Source: an uncultured Mobiluncus sp. (GTDB lineage: Bacteria; Actinomycetota; Actinomycetes; Actinomycetales; Actinomycetaceae). Taken from it: a DNA stretch of 64,000 nucleotides. The notes under the pieces were generated by a model. That model searched no databases. It had not been told where the DNA came from and saw only the letters and a program-made list of their open reading frames with translations. The DNA lies in NCBI RefSeq assembly GCF_947087965.1, contig NZ_CAMUES010000002.1, forward strand, positions 367,188 to 431,187, read 5' to 3'. A program made the position numbers and the translations under genes. Below, one piece after another: positions 51,118 to 59,950 of the stretch (positions within the stretch are counted from its first letter, which is position 1; every line of letters starts with the position of its first letter).

Positions 51118-53599
51118 CTGCCGTCCTCTGTTCCACTGCCAGTGCGGCATCGTCACGGCGTGAATCGGCTTCGTCGAGGTCTAGATCGTCTCCCTCGTCA
51201 TAGTCGCGTTCGACTTCACGAACCACGCTAAACTCGGGGCAATCCACCCGATTGCCTTGTTCTCTGGCATACCAGACGGCTGCCAGAATAGCGCGAAACT
51301 CCCCTAGGGATACGACCGTGCCGTCTTCGCTCAACACCCCCAGCCCGCGGACTTCAATATCGTGACCGTTCACGCGAGCCCGCGTGTTTTCGGTATACCA
51401 CCAGCCACGATTGCGCAGTTCCGGGCGTTCAATCGGTACCGTCAGGTCGGACAAATCCAACCCCACAAAGGTCGGCCTTTGGGCTGGCGGAGCCATCACT
51501 AGGTCGCGAGGCTGCGTGAGTCCGGTCAGCACCACGCAAGACGCCACTTGGGCGTTGTTTGCCCCGACGATATCAGTAGCCAACTGATCGCCGATGGCCA
51601 GCGCGTGCCGCTTCAAAACCCGGTGTTTGCGTTCCGCCGCTTTCACCCGGTCGAATTCTTTTTCTTTCGCCAGGTCCGCTTCGCTGAGAACTACGGGTTC
51701 GCTATCCGGATCCGCCTTCGCTTCACGAGCCTGCCTGGCTTGCTCTCGCGCAGCAGCAGCGGCTTCTTCGTTAGCTTTAACTTCCGCGGCGATTTCCTCA
51801 ATGTTCATCAGATAGTCCTGGCAGCGGTTAATCGCTAAATCATAGATGGAGGTTTCCGGTTTACCGCACACTATTGGTTCGCTCTTGGTGGCCCGGCGCA
51901 CCGCTTCCACCAGGGAACCGTTACCAATGCCGCGGCCTTTTTCGGTAGGCAGGGCGTAATCCATGTTTGTGGCTACCCACTTAGCGCCATTCGCGATGGC
52001 GTAGCAGGCTTCGGACAGCTCAGCCCAGCCCACCTCAAAACCGAGTCCCTGCAAGACCCCGGCAGGCTCCTGATCCGCCGTGGACACGACTTCAAAGCCC
52101 GCCGCCTGTACGGCCTGCGGCACGCCCTCGCCGCCCACGCACAGCACTTTCGCGCCCGGTTCCAGCAGTTCGCTGAGCTTCGCGGCCCCATCTTGAGCGG
52201 AGGTGACGATGTCATCGGGACTGGTCTGAACCCCGGCAGCAGCCAATTTCGCCACCACGTCCTGCGGTACGCGCGCCGCGTTATTGGTCAGGAACACGAA
52301 CTTTCCGCCCAATTCGCGCCCTGCAGAAATACTTTGTCCCACCCCGTCTACCGGCTGGGACCCGTTCCAGGTCACCCCATCCAAATCGGTGAGCAGCAGC
52401 GGGTAGAGCTGAGCCAGAGGTACGTTCGCTCCTTGCAGGGTAGTTGGGTTAGCCCGCTGTTCGGCTTCTTCAGCTTCTTGAATATCCAGGATTTCGACAT
52501 CCTCCGGCTCCCGCGGAATGAGTGCCTGCGCGGCATCAGCTTCCTCATCCCGGCCCAGTTCGCGCAGCCGGTCAGCCTTCACACTGAGCAGTCGCCCATA
52601 TTCGAACCTCTCTGACTCGGGATCCACCTGGGCTAAGGCTGCTTCAATAACAGCCAGTCCGGTCTCGTACTCGCCCAAATCTGCCCGTGCGGAGGACTCC
52701 ACCAGAGCGAGTTCAAAATGTTCCGTTCGGTCCAGGTCACCTGGCTTGACAGCTTTAATGATTTCCAACGCCTTTTCGGGACGTCCCAGACCACGTTCCG
52801 AGTCCGCTTCCACCGATTTCAGCACTTCGACACCGCTCATCCGCCGGGCAGTTTTCACTTCGCGCAGCGCTTCGCTGTACTTGCCACAGGCATAGGCGGT
52901 CAAAGCGACAGCTTCGCGAACCACGTCGATACGCCAAGCCATTTTCAGGGCCGCCCGGGCATATTCATAAGCGAGTTCAGGCTGCGTGTCGAACAGCTCC
53001 GCGGACATGACCAAGTGCCGAGCCACGTTTTCCGCGGTTTCTTTCGGTAGCGGACTGAGCCGGGACCAAGCCTCTTTATCCAACATATCCCAAGTAATCG
53101 AGGCCGGGATCTCCAGGTATCGAGAGCGTCCCGTAGTGCCGTGACCGCGTTTATCCGACCCGGTATGACTGCGGTTGTACCCCCGATCATCGTAGCGGGA
53201 TCGTTGTGAGCCAGAGGAACGGAAGCCCGAACGACCCGAGTCGCGTCGCTCCCCACCTCGTTCAAAGTTACGTTTGCCGCCGCGATCATCACGCCGCCAG
53301 TCATCGCGACCGGCGCGTCCCCCCCGGTCGTCGCGGTCATTATCGCGACGAGGGCGCCCCGAGTAGCCACCGCGTTTTCCGCCGCGATCATCACGGCCGT
53401 ACTTGCCGCCTGACTTGTATCCACCCTTACGGTCGCCTTTGAAACCCCCGCGGCCTTTGCGTTCATTATCTCGTTTATCGCCGCGTGACTCGCGGCCTGC
53501 CTCTTCGTTCTCGCGAGACTCGCCTTTGCGCTCGCGCCAATTTTCGTTCGGTTCCTCTGCCAAGTTTTCCCAAGGGCGAGGATTATCTGAAGCTGTCAC
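51107..53599 (-). CDS. RG-rich / TPR-like / HAD phosphatase fusion protein
   Basis: The 830-residue protein combines three parts. Residues 1-160 are highly charged with many R-G-G and D-R-G repeats, like RNA-binding disordered tails. Residues 165-395 form helix pairs resembling TPRs (for example ALKMAWRIDVVREAVALTAY). Residues 400-790 are a class IIA (NagD-type) HAD hydrolase: LLTDLDGVTWNG (Asp405 nucleophile, Asp407), FLTNNAA, CGKPETS and IGDQLATDI. An Ala/Glu-rich charged insertion of about 60 residues (600-662) splits the last two motifs. In related genomes a TPR protein and a HAD protein are usually separate neighbouring genes at this place. GTG start at 53599, AAAGGA upstream. Substrate unknown. 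Confidence 0.88.
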   Translation of the reverse strand: MTASDNPRPWENLAEEPNENWRERKGESRENEEAGRESRGDKRDNERKGRGGFKGDRKGGYKSGGKYGRDDRGGKRGGYSGRPRRDNDRDDRGGRAGRDDWRRDDRGGKRNFERGGERRDSGRSGFRSSGSQRSRYDDRGYNRSHTGSDKRGHGTTGRSRYLEIPASITWDMLDKEAWSRLSPLPKETAENVARHLVMSAELFDTQPELAYEYARAALKMAWRIDVVREAVALTAYACGKYSEALREVKTARRMSGVEVLKSVEADSERGLGRPEKALEIIKAVKPGDLDRTEHFELALVESSARADLGEYETGLAVIEAALAQVDPESERFEYGRLLSVKADRLRELGRDEEADAAQALIPREPEDVEILDIQEAEEAEQRANPTTLQGANVPLAQLYPLLLTDLDGVTWNGSQPVDGVGQSISAGRELGGKFVFLTNNAARVPQDVVAKLAAAGVQTSPDDIVTSAQDGAAKLSELLEPGAKVLCVGGEGVPQAVQAAGFEVVSTADQEPAGVLQGLGFEVGWAELSEACYAIANGAKWVATNMDYALPTEKGRGIGNGSLVEAVRRATKSEPIVCGKPETSIYDLAINRCQDYLMNIEEIAAEVKANEEAAAAAREQARQAREAKADPDSEPVVLSEADLAKEKEFDRVKAAERKHRVLKRHALAIGDQLATDIVGANNAQVASCVVLTGLTQPRDLVMAPPAQRPTFVGLDLSDLTVPIERPELRNRGWWYTENTRARVNGHDIEVRGLGVLSEDGTVVSLGEFRAILAAVWYAREQGNRVDCPEFSVVREVERDYDEGDDLDLDEADSRRDDAALAVEQRTADDE

Positions 53600-53742
53600 T
53601 TTCTATTCCTTTACAATCGATCCACTATTCTGTTTTCACCATTAAGTCTACACGTACCCAGGGTAGTTAAAATCCTCAGCCTGTTCGGCAGCGGGCAAGC
53701 CTCAGTGTCGTTTTCAAACTGTTTCCCCTTAGGATGGGGAGC

Positions 53743-54327
53743 ATGGAAATCACAGTGGCGGCGGATGGTTCTGCCTTGGGCAACCCCGGACCAGCCGGAT
53801 GGGCATGGTACGTTGACGAAAATTGTTGGGCGGCAGGCGGCTGGGCCAAGTCCACGAACAACCGCGGCGAACTGATGGCAGTGGTGGATTTTTTGGAGCA
53901 AACCTCTGGCATTCCTAATCTGACCATTCATTTCCTATGTGATTCTCAATACGTCATCAACTCGGTAACCAAGTGGATGCCGGGATGGAAACGCCGGGGC
54001 TGGCGCAAGGCTGACGGCAAAGCGGTGTTGAACGATGACCTGATGAAACGTCTAGACCAGGGTCTGGCAGGGCGAACGGTAGACTTCCGCTGGGTGAAAG
54101 GCCACGCCGGACACACCCTGAACGAGAAAGTCGATCAGCTGGCTCGTAGGGCCGCCACTGCCTATCAACAGGGACTTTCCCCCCACACCGGTCCGGGTTT
54201 AAGCCCCGAGCTGCGCAACTTAGCCACCCGCCCCCAGACTGCGGTGAACACGGCTCCCCCCGACCCCACTACAACCGCTACACCGCTAGATACTCGGGAC
54301 ACAGGTATTCAAGGAACCTTGTTCTAA
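53743..54327 (+). CDS. rnhA: Ribonuclease HI
   Basis: RNase HI (194 residues) cuts RNA in RNA-DNA hybrids. The active-site acids are Asp8 in AADGSALGNPG, Glu43 in NNRGELMAV, Asp67 in LCDSQYVIN and Asp131 in NEKVDQLARRA. The ATG at 53743 has AGGA eight bases upstream; an ATG three codons earlier has no ribosome site. After residue 145 there is a disordered Pro/Thr-rich tail ending in QGTLF, which fits the beta-clamp-binding pattern Q-x-x-L-F. Divergent from the HAD fusion gene. Confidence 0.95.
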   Translation: MEITVAADGSALGNPGPAGWAWYVDENCWAAGGWAKSTNNRGELMAVVDFLEQTSGIPNLTIHFLCDSQYVINSVTKWMPGWKRRGWRKADGKAVLNDDLMKRLDQGLAGRTVDFRWVKGHAGHTLNEKVDQLARRAATAYQQGLSPHTGPGLSPELRNLATRPQTAVNTAPPDPTTTATPLDTRDTGIQGTLF

Positions 54328-54387
54328 CCGTCCCTCGACAAACTGCCCCCTCGCGAGAAATTGTGCTCACCGCGATAGATTGGTTAT

Positions 54388-55098
54388 ATGCAGAAACTAC
54401 CCCAAGACACCGATGCCCTGCTGGATGCCGTATTGGCCCTACCGGAACGGCATATTGAGTGGACGATTGCTCGGCTACTGGATAAACACCCGGGCATTTC
54501 CACGCCGGCGCTGATGAACCTGGTGACACGGCGCTACGTGCGGGTATCCCAAACTGCTTCCGCAGGCGTGGGAGCGGGAGCCGCGGTTCCCGGCTCCGGG
54601 CTGGCTATTGGGGCCGCTTTAACCGGGGTGGAGCTGAGCGTATTTGCCGCCAACACGGCGCTTTACGTGTTGACGATGGCGCGGCTTTCGGGCATTCCCA
54701 CCCAAAACTTGGAGGCCCGCAAGACTTTGGTTCTCTCGGCGATACTTGGCGATGAGGCCAGCAAGTTGGTCTATGACCAGGCCGGATTCGGTGTCTGGAA
54801 CTGGGCGCGTGCACAAGTTGCCGATAACGCATCCGCGACCCTGAGTTCGGTCAATAAGGCCTTAGCGCAGTTTGCCGGGAAAAAGATTTCTAAAAAACTT
54901 TCGGGACACGTTGTCGGGCGTTTTATCCCCCTGGGTATCGGCGGTGCCATCGGGTTTTTCTCGGGGCGTAAACTCGCCCTGGACACAGTCAAGGGCGTCA
55001 ATGCCCAGATTGCCCTGCTGGCAAGTCCGCAATCGGTGCCCGATTGGCGACCTCCACTTTCAGCGCACGCCCCAGATTGGGACGCCGCGGAAAGTTAG
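54388..55098 (+). CDS. EcsC-like protein
   Basis: The 236-residue protein has two hydrophobic stretches with Gly/Ala (about 53-95, AGVGAGAAVPGSGLAIGAALTG and ANTALYVLTMARL) and another near 176-190 (FIPLGIGGAIGFFSG), the second part being helical. The pattern GIPTQNLEARKTLVLSAILGD recalls the EcsC family found in actinobacteria. No catalytic residues can be named. It follows rnhA by 60 bases, and its stop overlaps the stop of the convergent esterase gene by four bases. Confidence 0.6.
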   Translation: MQKLPQDTDALLDAVLALPERHIEWTIARLLDKHPGISTPALMNLVTRRYVRVSQTASAGVGAGAAVPGSGLAIGAALTGVELSVFAANTALYVLTMARLSGIPTQNLEARKTLVLSAILGDEASKLVYDQAGFGVWNWARAQVADNASATLSSVNKALAQFAGKKISKKLSGHVVGRFIPLGIGGAIGFFSGRKLALDTVKGVNAQIALLASPQSVPDWRPPLSAHAPDWDAAES

Positions 55099-56060
55099 TG
55101 GAACTGCTCCAACCAGGCGTGTTGCTTTAACAGGTGGTGCAGGTTCGGGTCGTCGTGTTCGTTAAAGGGATACACTTCCATGCACTTTTCTCCGCTCCAC
55201 TCGTTGAAAATTGAGTAGGTGCAGGCGGGAGGCACGTATTCATCGCTGAGTGACACTGAGAAATAGGCCGGGTGCACGGCTTGGCGCGCAAAATTCACGG
55301 CATCAAAATACGACAGGGTGGTTTCGACCTGGTCGTATCGGTCCGGGTAGGCTCGCAGATAACGCTGCACCTCCCGGTATGGCATATGGTCATTGTGACC
55401 AACCCCATACATCACGTTACCCAAAGCCAAATCCGACAGTACCGCCCTCACGCCCTCGTGCCGCGCTCCGACACAGGCCGCCAAGGTTCCGCCTTGGGAC
55501 GCTCCAGCCACAAAAACTCGCCGCGGGTCGATGAAGTTTAGCGTCAAGGCAGCGTCAATGGCTCGGTAAGCGTCAGTTATGAGACGGCGAAAGTAATAAG
55601 TTTCGCGGTTTTCGACGCCCAGGGTAAAGAATCCGAAGGCGTGTGGAGGAGCGGGGTGCGGGTCTGGGGTGGCTCCCCCGGTGCCGCAGTCTCCGCCTTG
55701 ACCGCGGCTATCCATAATCAGATGCACGTAACCGGCAGAAGGCCAAAACATGCGTTCTCCGGGGACCCCGCGTCCCACCCCGTAGCCGAGGTATTCCACG
55801 ATAAGGGGTTGGTTCTCGCGTTTCGTAAATCCAGGCGCCCCCGCCAGCCAGCCTTTGATGCTTTCACCGGCAAATCCAGGGAAAGTCACATCGTAGAACT
55901 CGAGGGTTTCTATCGGGCTATCGACACGCTGCATTTGAGCAAGTGCTGGAATCTGGCGCGATTCCTGTAGCGTGTTACTCCAGAAACTCACGAAATCTGC
56001 GGGCATCTGGACCTGTGGCCTAAACGTCTCGAGTGCGTTTTTCTCCATGTCGGTTAGCAT
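55095..56060 (-). CDS. Acetyl xylan esterase / cephalosporin C deacetylase family enzyme
   Basis: This 321-residue alpha/beta hydrolase of the AXE1 family (carbohydrate esterase 7) removes acetyl groups from small sugars. Ser188 in VAGASQGGTLA, Asp273 in SLSDEYVPP and His302 in FNEHDD form the triad, and DSRGQGGD near 117-124 is the family's RGQ motif. The ATG at 56060 follows GGGAGGA; an open frame extends 32 codons upstream but covers the likely promoter. No signal peptide, so cytoplasmic: it would act on imported acetylated sugars. Confidence 0.93.
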   Translation of the reverse strand: MLTDMEKNALETFRPQVQMPADFVSFWSNTLQESRQIPALAQMQRVDSPIETLEFYDVTFPGFAGESIKGWLAGAPGFTKRENQPLIVEYLGYGVGRGVPGERMFWPSAGYVHLIMDSRGQGGDCGTGGATPDPHPAPPHAFGFFTLGVENRETYYFRRLITDAYRAIDAALTLNFIDPRRVFVAGASQGGTLAACVGARHEGVRAVLSDLALGNVMYGVGHNDHMPYREVQRYLRAYPDRYDQVETTLSYFDAVNFARQAVHPAYFSVSLSDEYVPPACTYSIFNEWSGEKCMEVYPFNEHDDPNLHHLLKQHAWLEQFH

Positions 56061-56384
56061 CGTCCTCCCTACATTCGCCAAAATACGGCTGACCAAAACC
56101 ATTATGCCCCCGGCTTGATTCTCGAGGAACATTCCGGACATCGCGGCGCAAAACATTTTGAAATTCCCCGATTTAAGGCGTTTACGGGGGCGTATTTGCC
56201 CGCGATTGTCTCCGGTGACCGGTCAGCTGCTTTGAGGCCTAGCCGCTCCCGCCATGATGAGGTCTGGCTGTAAAAATGATTCGCGGGGAAGCTCCTCGCT
56301 TCCCCGCGAACACATCATCTACAGAATGCCGGAATACGTTGATTGAACGTAGTCCCGAAAGGCAATAGAGCTATCGCTCTACAT
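56061..56384. other. Intergenic region between esterase gene and arcC
   Basis: This 324-base gap holds no supported gene. It contains a candidate -10 box CATAAT on the minus strand (56101-56106), about 40 bases before the esterase start, and the strong arc terminator at 56280-56310. The rest shows no clear structure. Confidence 0.5.
56280..56310 (-). terminator. Terminator of the arc operon
   Basis: TTCGCGGGGAAGC and GCTTCCCCGCGAA form a perfect 13-base stem with a five-base loop. On the minus strand it is followed by TCATTTTTACAG with five T bases, 75 bases after the arcC stop. Confidence 0.85.
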
Positions 56385-57344
56385 TTACAATTTCTTGTAG
56401 CTGTGTTGGCTGATGTCATCGGGTCCACCATAGTTCCCACCTGGGGTAATGATGGTGCCGGATTCGCCCGCGATAATCTTTTGAGCATCGCTGAGCTGCC
56501 CAATCGCGGCGACATCGCCGGTCAGCTCCACGAAACGGCAGGCTGCCTCCACCTTCGGCCCCATAGAGCCAGCAGGGAAACCGCCCGCGCGCATCGCAGC
56601 GGGACTAGCGCGATGAATTTCCTTCTGCTCAGGAGTACCAAAGTTCTCCATCACAGCGGGCACATCGGTCAGAATCATCAAGAAATCTGCATCCAGATGC
56701 TCTGCCAGGGTCGCGGCGGTCAAATCCTTATCAATCACAGCCTCGACACCTTGCAGTTTGCCCTTCTCGTTACGGATGACGGGGATACCGCCACCGCCCG
56801 CGCAAACCACGACAGCACCAACATCGAGCATCCGGCGAATTAATCGCGTCTCCACCACACGCTGTGGTTTCGGAGACCCGACGACCCGACGGAAATACTC
56901 CCCGTCAGCCTTCATCACCCAGCCACGAGACTTAGCCAATTCTTCGGCTTCTTCCTTGTTGTAAACCTGACCCACAAACTTGGTCGGATTATCAAACGCA
57001 GGATCCCCAGCCAAAACCAGAGTCTGGTTTACAAAAGAAGCCACCTGACGTCCCGGGAGGTTGTTCTGCAAGGACTGCAACAGCCAGTAGCCAATCATGC
57101 CCTGGGTCTGTGCACCCAAAGTATCGAAAGCGTAAGGCTGGGTCAGATTCGGATCATTAGCCGACTGCAACGCCAACACCCCAACCTGCGGACCATTACC
57201 GTGGGTAATAACCACTTCATGTTCCTCCGCCAGGGGAGCAAGTTGCTGCACCGCCAGTTCAACGTTAGCAATCTGCGTGGCGGAATCTGGTTTCTCTCCG
57301 CGTCGCAGCAGGGCGTTGCCGCCCAAAGCAATAACTATACGCAT
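56385..57344 (-). CDS. arcC: Carbamate kinase
   Basis: ArcC (319 residues) transfers phosphate from carbamoyl phosphate to ADP, the ATP-yielding step of arginine fermentation. Motifs are VIALGGNALLRRG at the N-terminus, EVVITHGNGPQVG, VVCAGGGGIPV and GSMGPKVEAACRFVE. Its ribosome site AGGAG lies inside the arcB end, and the ATG follows the arcB stop after two bases, so the two are tightly coupled. Last gene before the operon terminator. Confidence 0.96.
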   Translation of the reverse strand: MRIVIALGGNALLRRGEKPDSATQIANVELAVQQLAPLAEEHEVVITHGNGPQVGVLALQSANDPNLTQPYAFDTLGAQTQGMIGYWLLQSLQNNLPGRQVASFVNQTLVLAGDPAFDNPTKFVGQVYNKEEAEELAKSRGWVMKADGEYFRRVVGSPKPQRVVETRLIRRMLDVGAVVVCAGGGGIPVIRNEKGKLQGVEAVIDKDLTAATLAEHLDADFLMILTDVPAVMENFGTPEQKEIHRASPAAMRAGGFPAGSMGPKVEAACRFVELTGDVAAIGQLSDAQKIIAGESGTIITPGGNYGGPDDISQHSYKKL

Positions 57345-57346
57345 AT

Positions 57347-58348
57347 CTACTTTTCTCCTAGCGTCGCCACCATAACGGCTTTAATCGTGTGCATCCGGTT
57401 TTCCGCCTGATCGAACACCGCGGAGCACTCGCCATTAAAGACGTCGTTAGTGACTTCCATACCATCCAACCCATACTTTTGGTAGATATCCTCACCAATA
57501 GTGGTGTGACGGTCATGGAAAGACGGCAAGCAGTGCAGGAACTTGGTATTGGGGTTGCCAGTCTTTGCCATCAAATCAGCATTCACCTGGTAAGGCTTCA
57601 GCAACTTGATGCGTTCATCCCAAACTTCCTTCGGCTCGCCCATCGAAACCCAAATATCCGTGTAAACGAAATCGACGCCCTTCACGCCCTCATCGACACT
57701 CTCGGTATGGGTAATCTTGGCGCCGGTTGTCTTAGCGATTTCCTCAGCCTTAGCGATAATCTCCGGAGCATTCCACAGCTCCTTCGGCGCCACAATCCGC
57801 ACGTCCATTCCCAGCATCACGCCAGAAATCAACAGGGAGTTAGCCATATTGAAACGGGAGTCGCCAACGTAAGCAAAAGAAATCTCATTGTACGGCTTAC
57901 CACTCTGCTCGTGCATAGTCAGCATGTCACACAACATCTGGGTGGGATGCCACTGATCAGTCAAACCGTTCCACACCGGCACGCCTGACATCTCAGCCAA
58001 AACATCCACCTTGTGCTGAGAATCGCCGCGGTATTCAATACCGTCATAGAAACGGCCCAACACTCGAGCAGTATCCTCAATAGATTCCTTGTGACCCATC
58101 TGAGAGCCGGACGGATCCAGATAGGTAACGTGAGCGCCTTGATCATAGGCTGCTACCTCAAAAGAGCAGCGGGTACGGGTCGAGGTCTTTTCGAAGATCA
58201 GAGCAATGTTCTTGTTCTTCAGGTACTGAACTTCGCGACCTTCTTTCTTCGCGGCTTTCAGCTCAGCAGCCAACTCGAGCAACTCCAACCACTCAGCAGG
58301 AGTAAAATCGAGTTCTTTCAAAAAGTGACGACCGTGAAAATCAGTCAT
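57347..58348 (-). CDS. arcB: Ornithine carbamoyltransferase, catabolic
   Basis: The 333-residue enzyme splits citrulline with phosphate into ornithine and carbamoyl phosphate when in the arc context. Signatures are EKTSTRTRCSFEVAA (carbamoyl phosphate site), HPTQMLCDMLTM and FLHCLPSFHD. AAAGGA precedes the ATG at 58348; the frame is open 32 codons further without support. The sequence is typical of both catabolic and biosynthetic enzymes, and the neighbours argue for the catabolic role. A 193-base leader with three stem-loops separates it from arcA. Confidence 0.95.
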   Translation of the reverse strand: MTDFHGRHFLKELDFTPAEWLELLELAAELKAAKKEGREVQYLKNKNIALIFEKTSTRTRCSFEVAAYDQGAHVTYLDPSGSQMGHKESIEDTARVLGRFYDGIEYRGDSQHKVDVLAEMSGVPVWNGLTDQWHPTQMLCDMLTMHEQSGKPYNEISFAYVGDSRFNMANSLLISGVMLGMDVRIVAPKELWNAPEIIAKAEEIAKTTGAKITHTESVDEGVKGVDFVYTDIWVSMGEPKEVWDERIKLLKPYQVNADLMAKTGNPNTKFLHCLPSFHDRHTTIGEDIYQKYGLDGMEVTNDVFNGECSAVFDQAENRMHTIKAVMVATLGEK

Positions 58349-58394
58349 GGGTTTTCCTTTCAAAATTGGTGTTTTCGTAATGATTGGTAATGTG

Positions 58395-58411
58395 CGGAGA
58401 GTATCTCTCCG
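58395..58411 (-). promoter_or_regulatory. arcB leader stem-loop 1
   Basis: CGGAGAG-TAT-CTCTCCG is a perfect seven-pair hairpin with a three-base loop, 47 bases before the arcB start. Confidence 0.5.
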
Positions 58412-58413
58412 AA

Positions 58414-58460
58414 TTTCTGGCCGGTGCCGCACCGAAAAGGTCACGGCTGCCGGCCAGAAA
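58414..58460 (-). promoter_or_regulatory. arcB leader stem-loop 2
   Basis: TTTCTGGCCGG pairs perfectly with CCGGCCAGAAA (11 pairs) around a 25-base loop that can itself pair GCCG with CGGC. It lies right after the T-run of the terminator-like hairpin. Confidence 0.55.
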
Positions 58461-58513
58461 AAACATACCCCCCGTGGGCTGCCCCGTTGATAACCTCCGA
58501 GGCAGCCCGGAGG
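58461..58513 (-). terminator. Terminator-like hairpin with alternative pairing, arcA-arcB gap
   Basis: On the minus strand GGGCTGCC (58508-58501) pairs with GGCAGCCC (58483-58476), and six T bases follow a few bases later (58466-58461 region). CCTCCG and CGGAGG (58513-58508, 58499-58494) can form a competing hairpin that overlaps the first arm. It could lower arcB and arcC output relative to arcA. Confidence 0.5.
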
Positions 58514-58541
58514 GGAAACTTATAACCGCTTACGAGTGGCT

Positions 58542-59795
58542 CTACTTGTAGAGCGGGTCGCGAGCAATCGGGCAGCTCATGCAGCGCGAACCACCGCGGC
58601 CACGGCCGAGTTCGGCGCCGTCAATCTCGAGCACCTCGATACCAGCATTGCGCAGGTTCTTGTTGGTCTCGATGTTGGAGCGGTAGCCCATCACGACACC
58701 CGGCGCAATAGCCAGGGTGTTGTTCGCGTCGTTCCACTGTTCGCGTTCGACGTTGAAGTAGTCGCCGCCGGTGGGGGAGACATGGAACTTCACACCCAGC
58801 GCCTCGTTCAAGGTATCGACCAGCTTCGTGCCATCGCGGCGAATATCAATGCCGCTGGACTTGGACTCATCAGGACGCAGCGAGAAGGTCCAGGTGTTGT
58901 CGATGTAAGGCAGGTAAGCATTCACGACGTCCTCGGAGCAGAACGTAAAGATGGTGTCCAGGTGCATTGCTGCACGAGTCCGCGGAATACGCGCCACGAT
59001 GACGCGCTCAGCAGCCTTCTTGGCGAACAATTCCTTGGCCAGCTCCGTAGTGGCGTTCAACGAGGTACGCTCGCCCATGCCGACCAGCAGCACGCCGTCC
59101 TTCAGAGGCATCACGTCGCCACCTTCGATGAAGGTGTTGGGGTGCCACTTCTTGTCGGGATCAGCGCCGAACCAGATGTTGAAGTCCTCGTTAGCGAAAC
59201 GCGGGTGGTACTGGTAAATAGCGTGGGTCAGGAGGGTCTCCTGACGGCGGGCCTGCCAGTACATCGGGTTCAGGGACACACCATTGAACACCCAAGCGGA
59301 GTTGTCACGAGTGAACTGGGTATTGGGCAGCGGATTGAAGATCCAGTCGTCCAGGTTGTAACCGTCAGGGGTCACAGCCTTCTTGTACACGCCGCCGACT
59401 TCATCGGGAATCTCGTCGAGGTTGATACCGCCGATGAGGTAACGTGCCAGTTCCTTGGAGTCCATTTCCGTGAAGTAATCACGGAAGTCCTTGGCAACAA
59501 TGGGGTTGACCATGTCGTCGGCAACGCGGCGATCCAAGATAAACTTGCGAGCTTCCTTGTTATCCAGGATTTCACCCAGCATGACCTGCATATCGAGTAC
59601 TTCGATATCGCGGGCCTTCATCTGAGCCACGAAGTCATCGTGGTGTTTCTGTGCTTCTTCGACCCACAAGACATCATCGAAGAGCAGGTCCGAGCAGTTT
59701 TCAGGAGTCAGCCGCTTATGTGCCAAATCAGGCCTGCAAACCATCACAGTACGCAGAACCCCTGCCTCAGAGTAAACGCCAACTTTGTTGTTCAT
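58542..59795 (-). CDS. arcA: Arginine deiminase
   Basis: ArcA (417 residues) hydrolyses arginine to citrulline and ammonia. Characteristic parts are VGVYSEAGVLRTVMVCRPD at the start, the NTQFTRDNSAWV segment, FIEGGDVMPL with the acidic site, MHLDTIFTFC with the catalytic His-Asp, and the nucleophile Cys405 in SRCMSCPIARDPL. AAGGA precedes the ATG at 59795. It lies between arcD and arcB; stem-loops flank it on both sides, suggesting separate mRNA processing and high abundance. Confidence 0.97.
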   Translation of the reverse strand: MNNKVGVYSEAGVLRTVMVCRPDLAHKRLTPENCSDLLFDDVLWVEEAQKHHDDFVAQMKARDIEVLDMQVMLGEILDNKEARKFILDRRVADDMVNPIVAKDFRDYFTEMDSKELARYLIGGINLDEIPDEVGGVYKKAVTPDGYNLDDWIFNPLPNTQFTRDNSAWVFNGVSLNPMYWQARRQETLLTHAIYQYHPRFANEDFNIWFGADPDKKWHPNTFIEGGDVMPLKDGVLLVGMGERTSLNATTELAKELFAKKAAERVIVARIPRTRAAMHLDTIFTFCSEDVVNAYLPYIDNTWTFSLRPDESKSSGIDIRRDGTKLVDTLNEALGVKFHVSPTGGDYFNVEREQWNDANNTLAIAPGVVMGYRSNIETNKNLRNAGIEVLEIDGAELGRGRGGSRCMSCPIARDPLYK

Positions 59796-59928
59796 ATTGA
59801 TTCCTTCCTAACGTAATCGTTGGTTTGGTACGCACGCTGTCGCCCTGGGGCGCGAGGACTTTTAGTCATCAATACAAGTGTACGAACCGAGCCTAAAAAA
59901 ACCCCTTTGGTCCTCAGGCTGTATGAAT

Positions 59929-59945
59929 ATGAAGTTATTTTTCAT
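59929..59945. promoter_or_regulatory. ARG-box-like dyad in the arcA leader
   Basis: ATGAA and TTCAT flank seven AT-rich bases about 140 bases before arcA. It resembles an ArgR site with one extra base in the spacer, so binding is uncertain. Confidence 0.3.
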
Positions 59946-59950
59946 GAGAC

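Noticed and set aside
56061..56156. N-terminal extension of the acetyl xylan esterase
   Set aside because: The chosen ATG at 56060 has GGGAGGA upstream, and the extension covers a likely -10 element.
58536..59816. Long plus-strand open frame (426 codons) opposite arcA
   Set aside because: It is the antisense shadow of the strongly conserved arginine deiminase gene and its translation has no recognisable domain.
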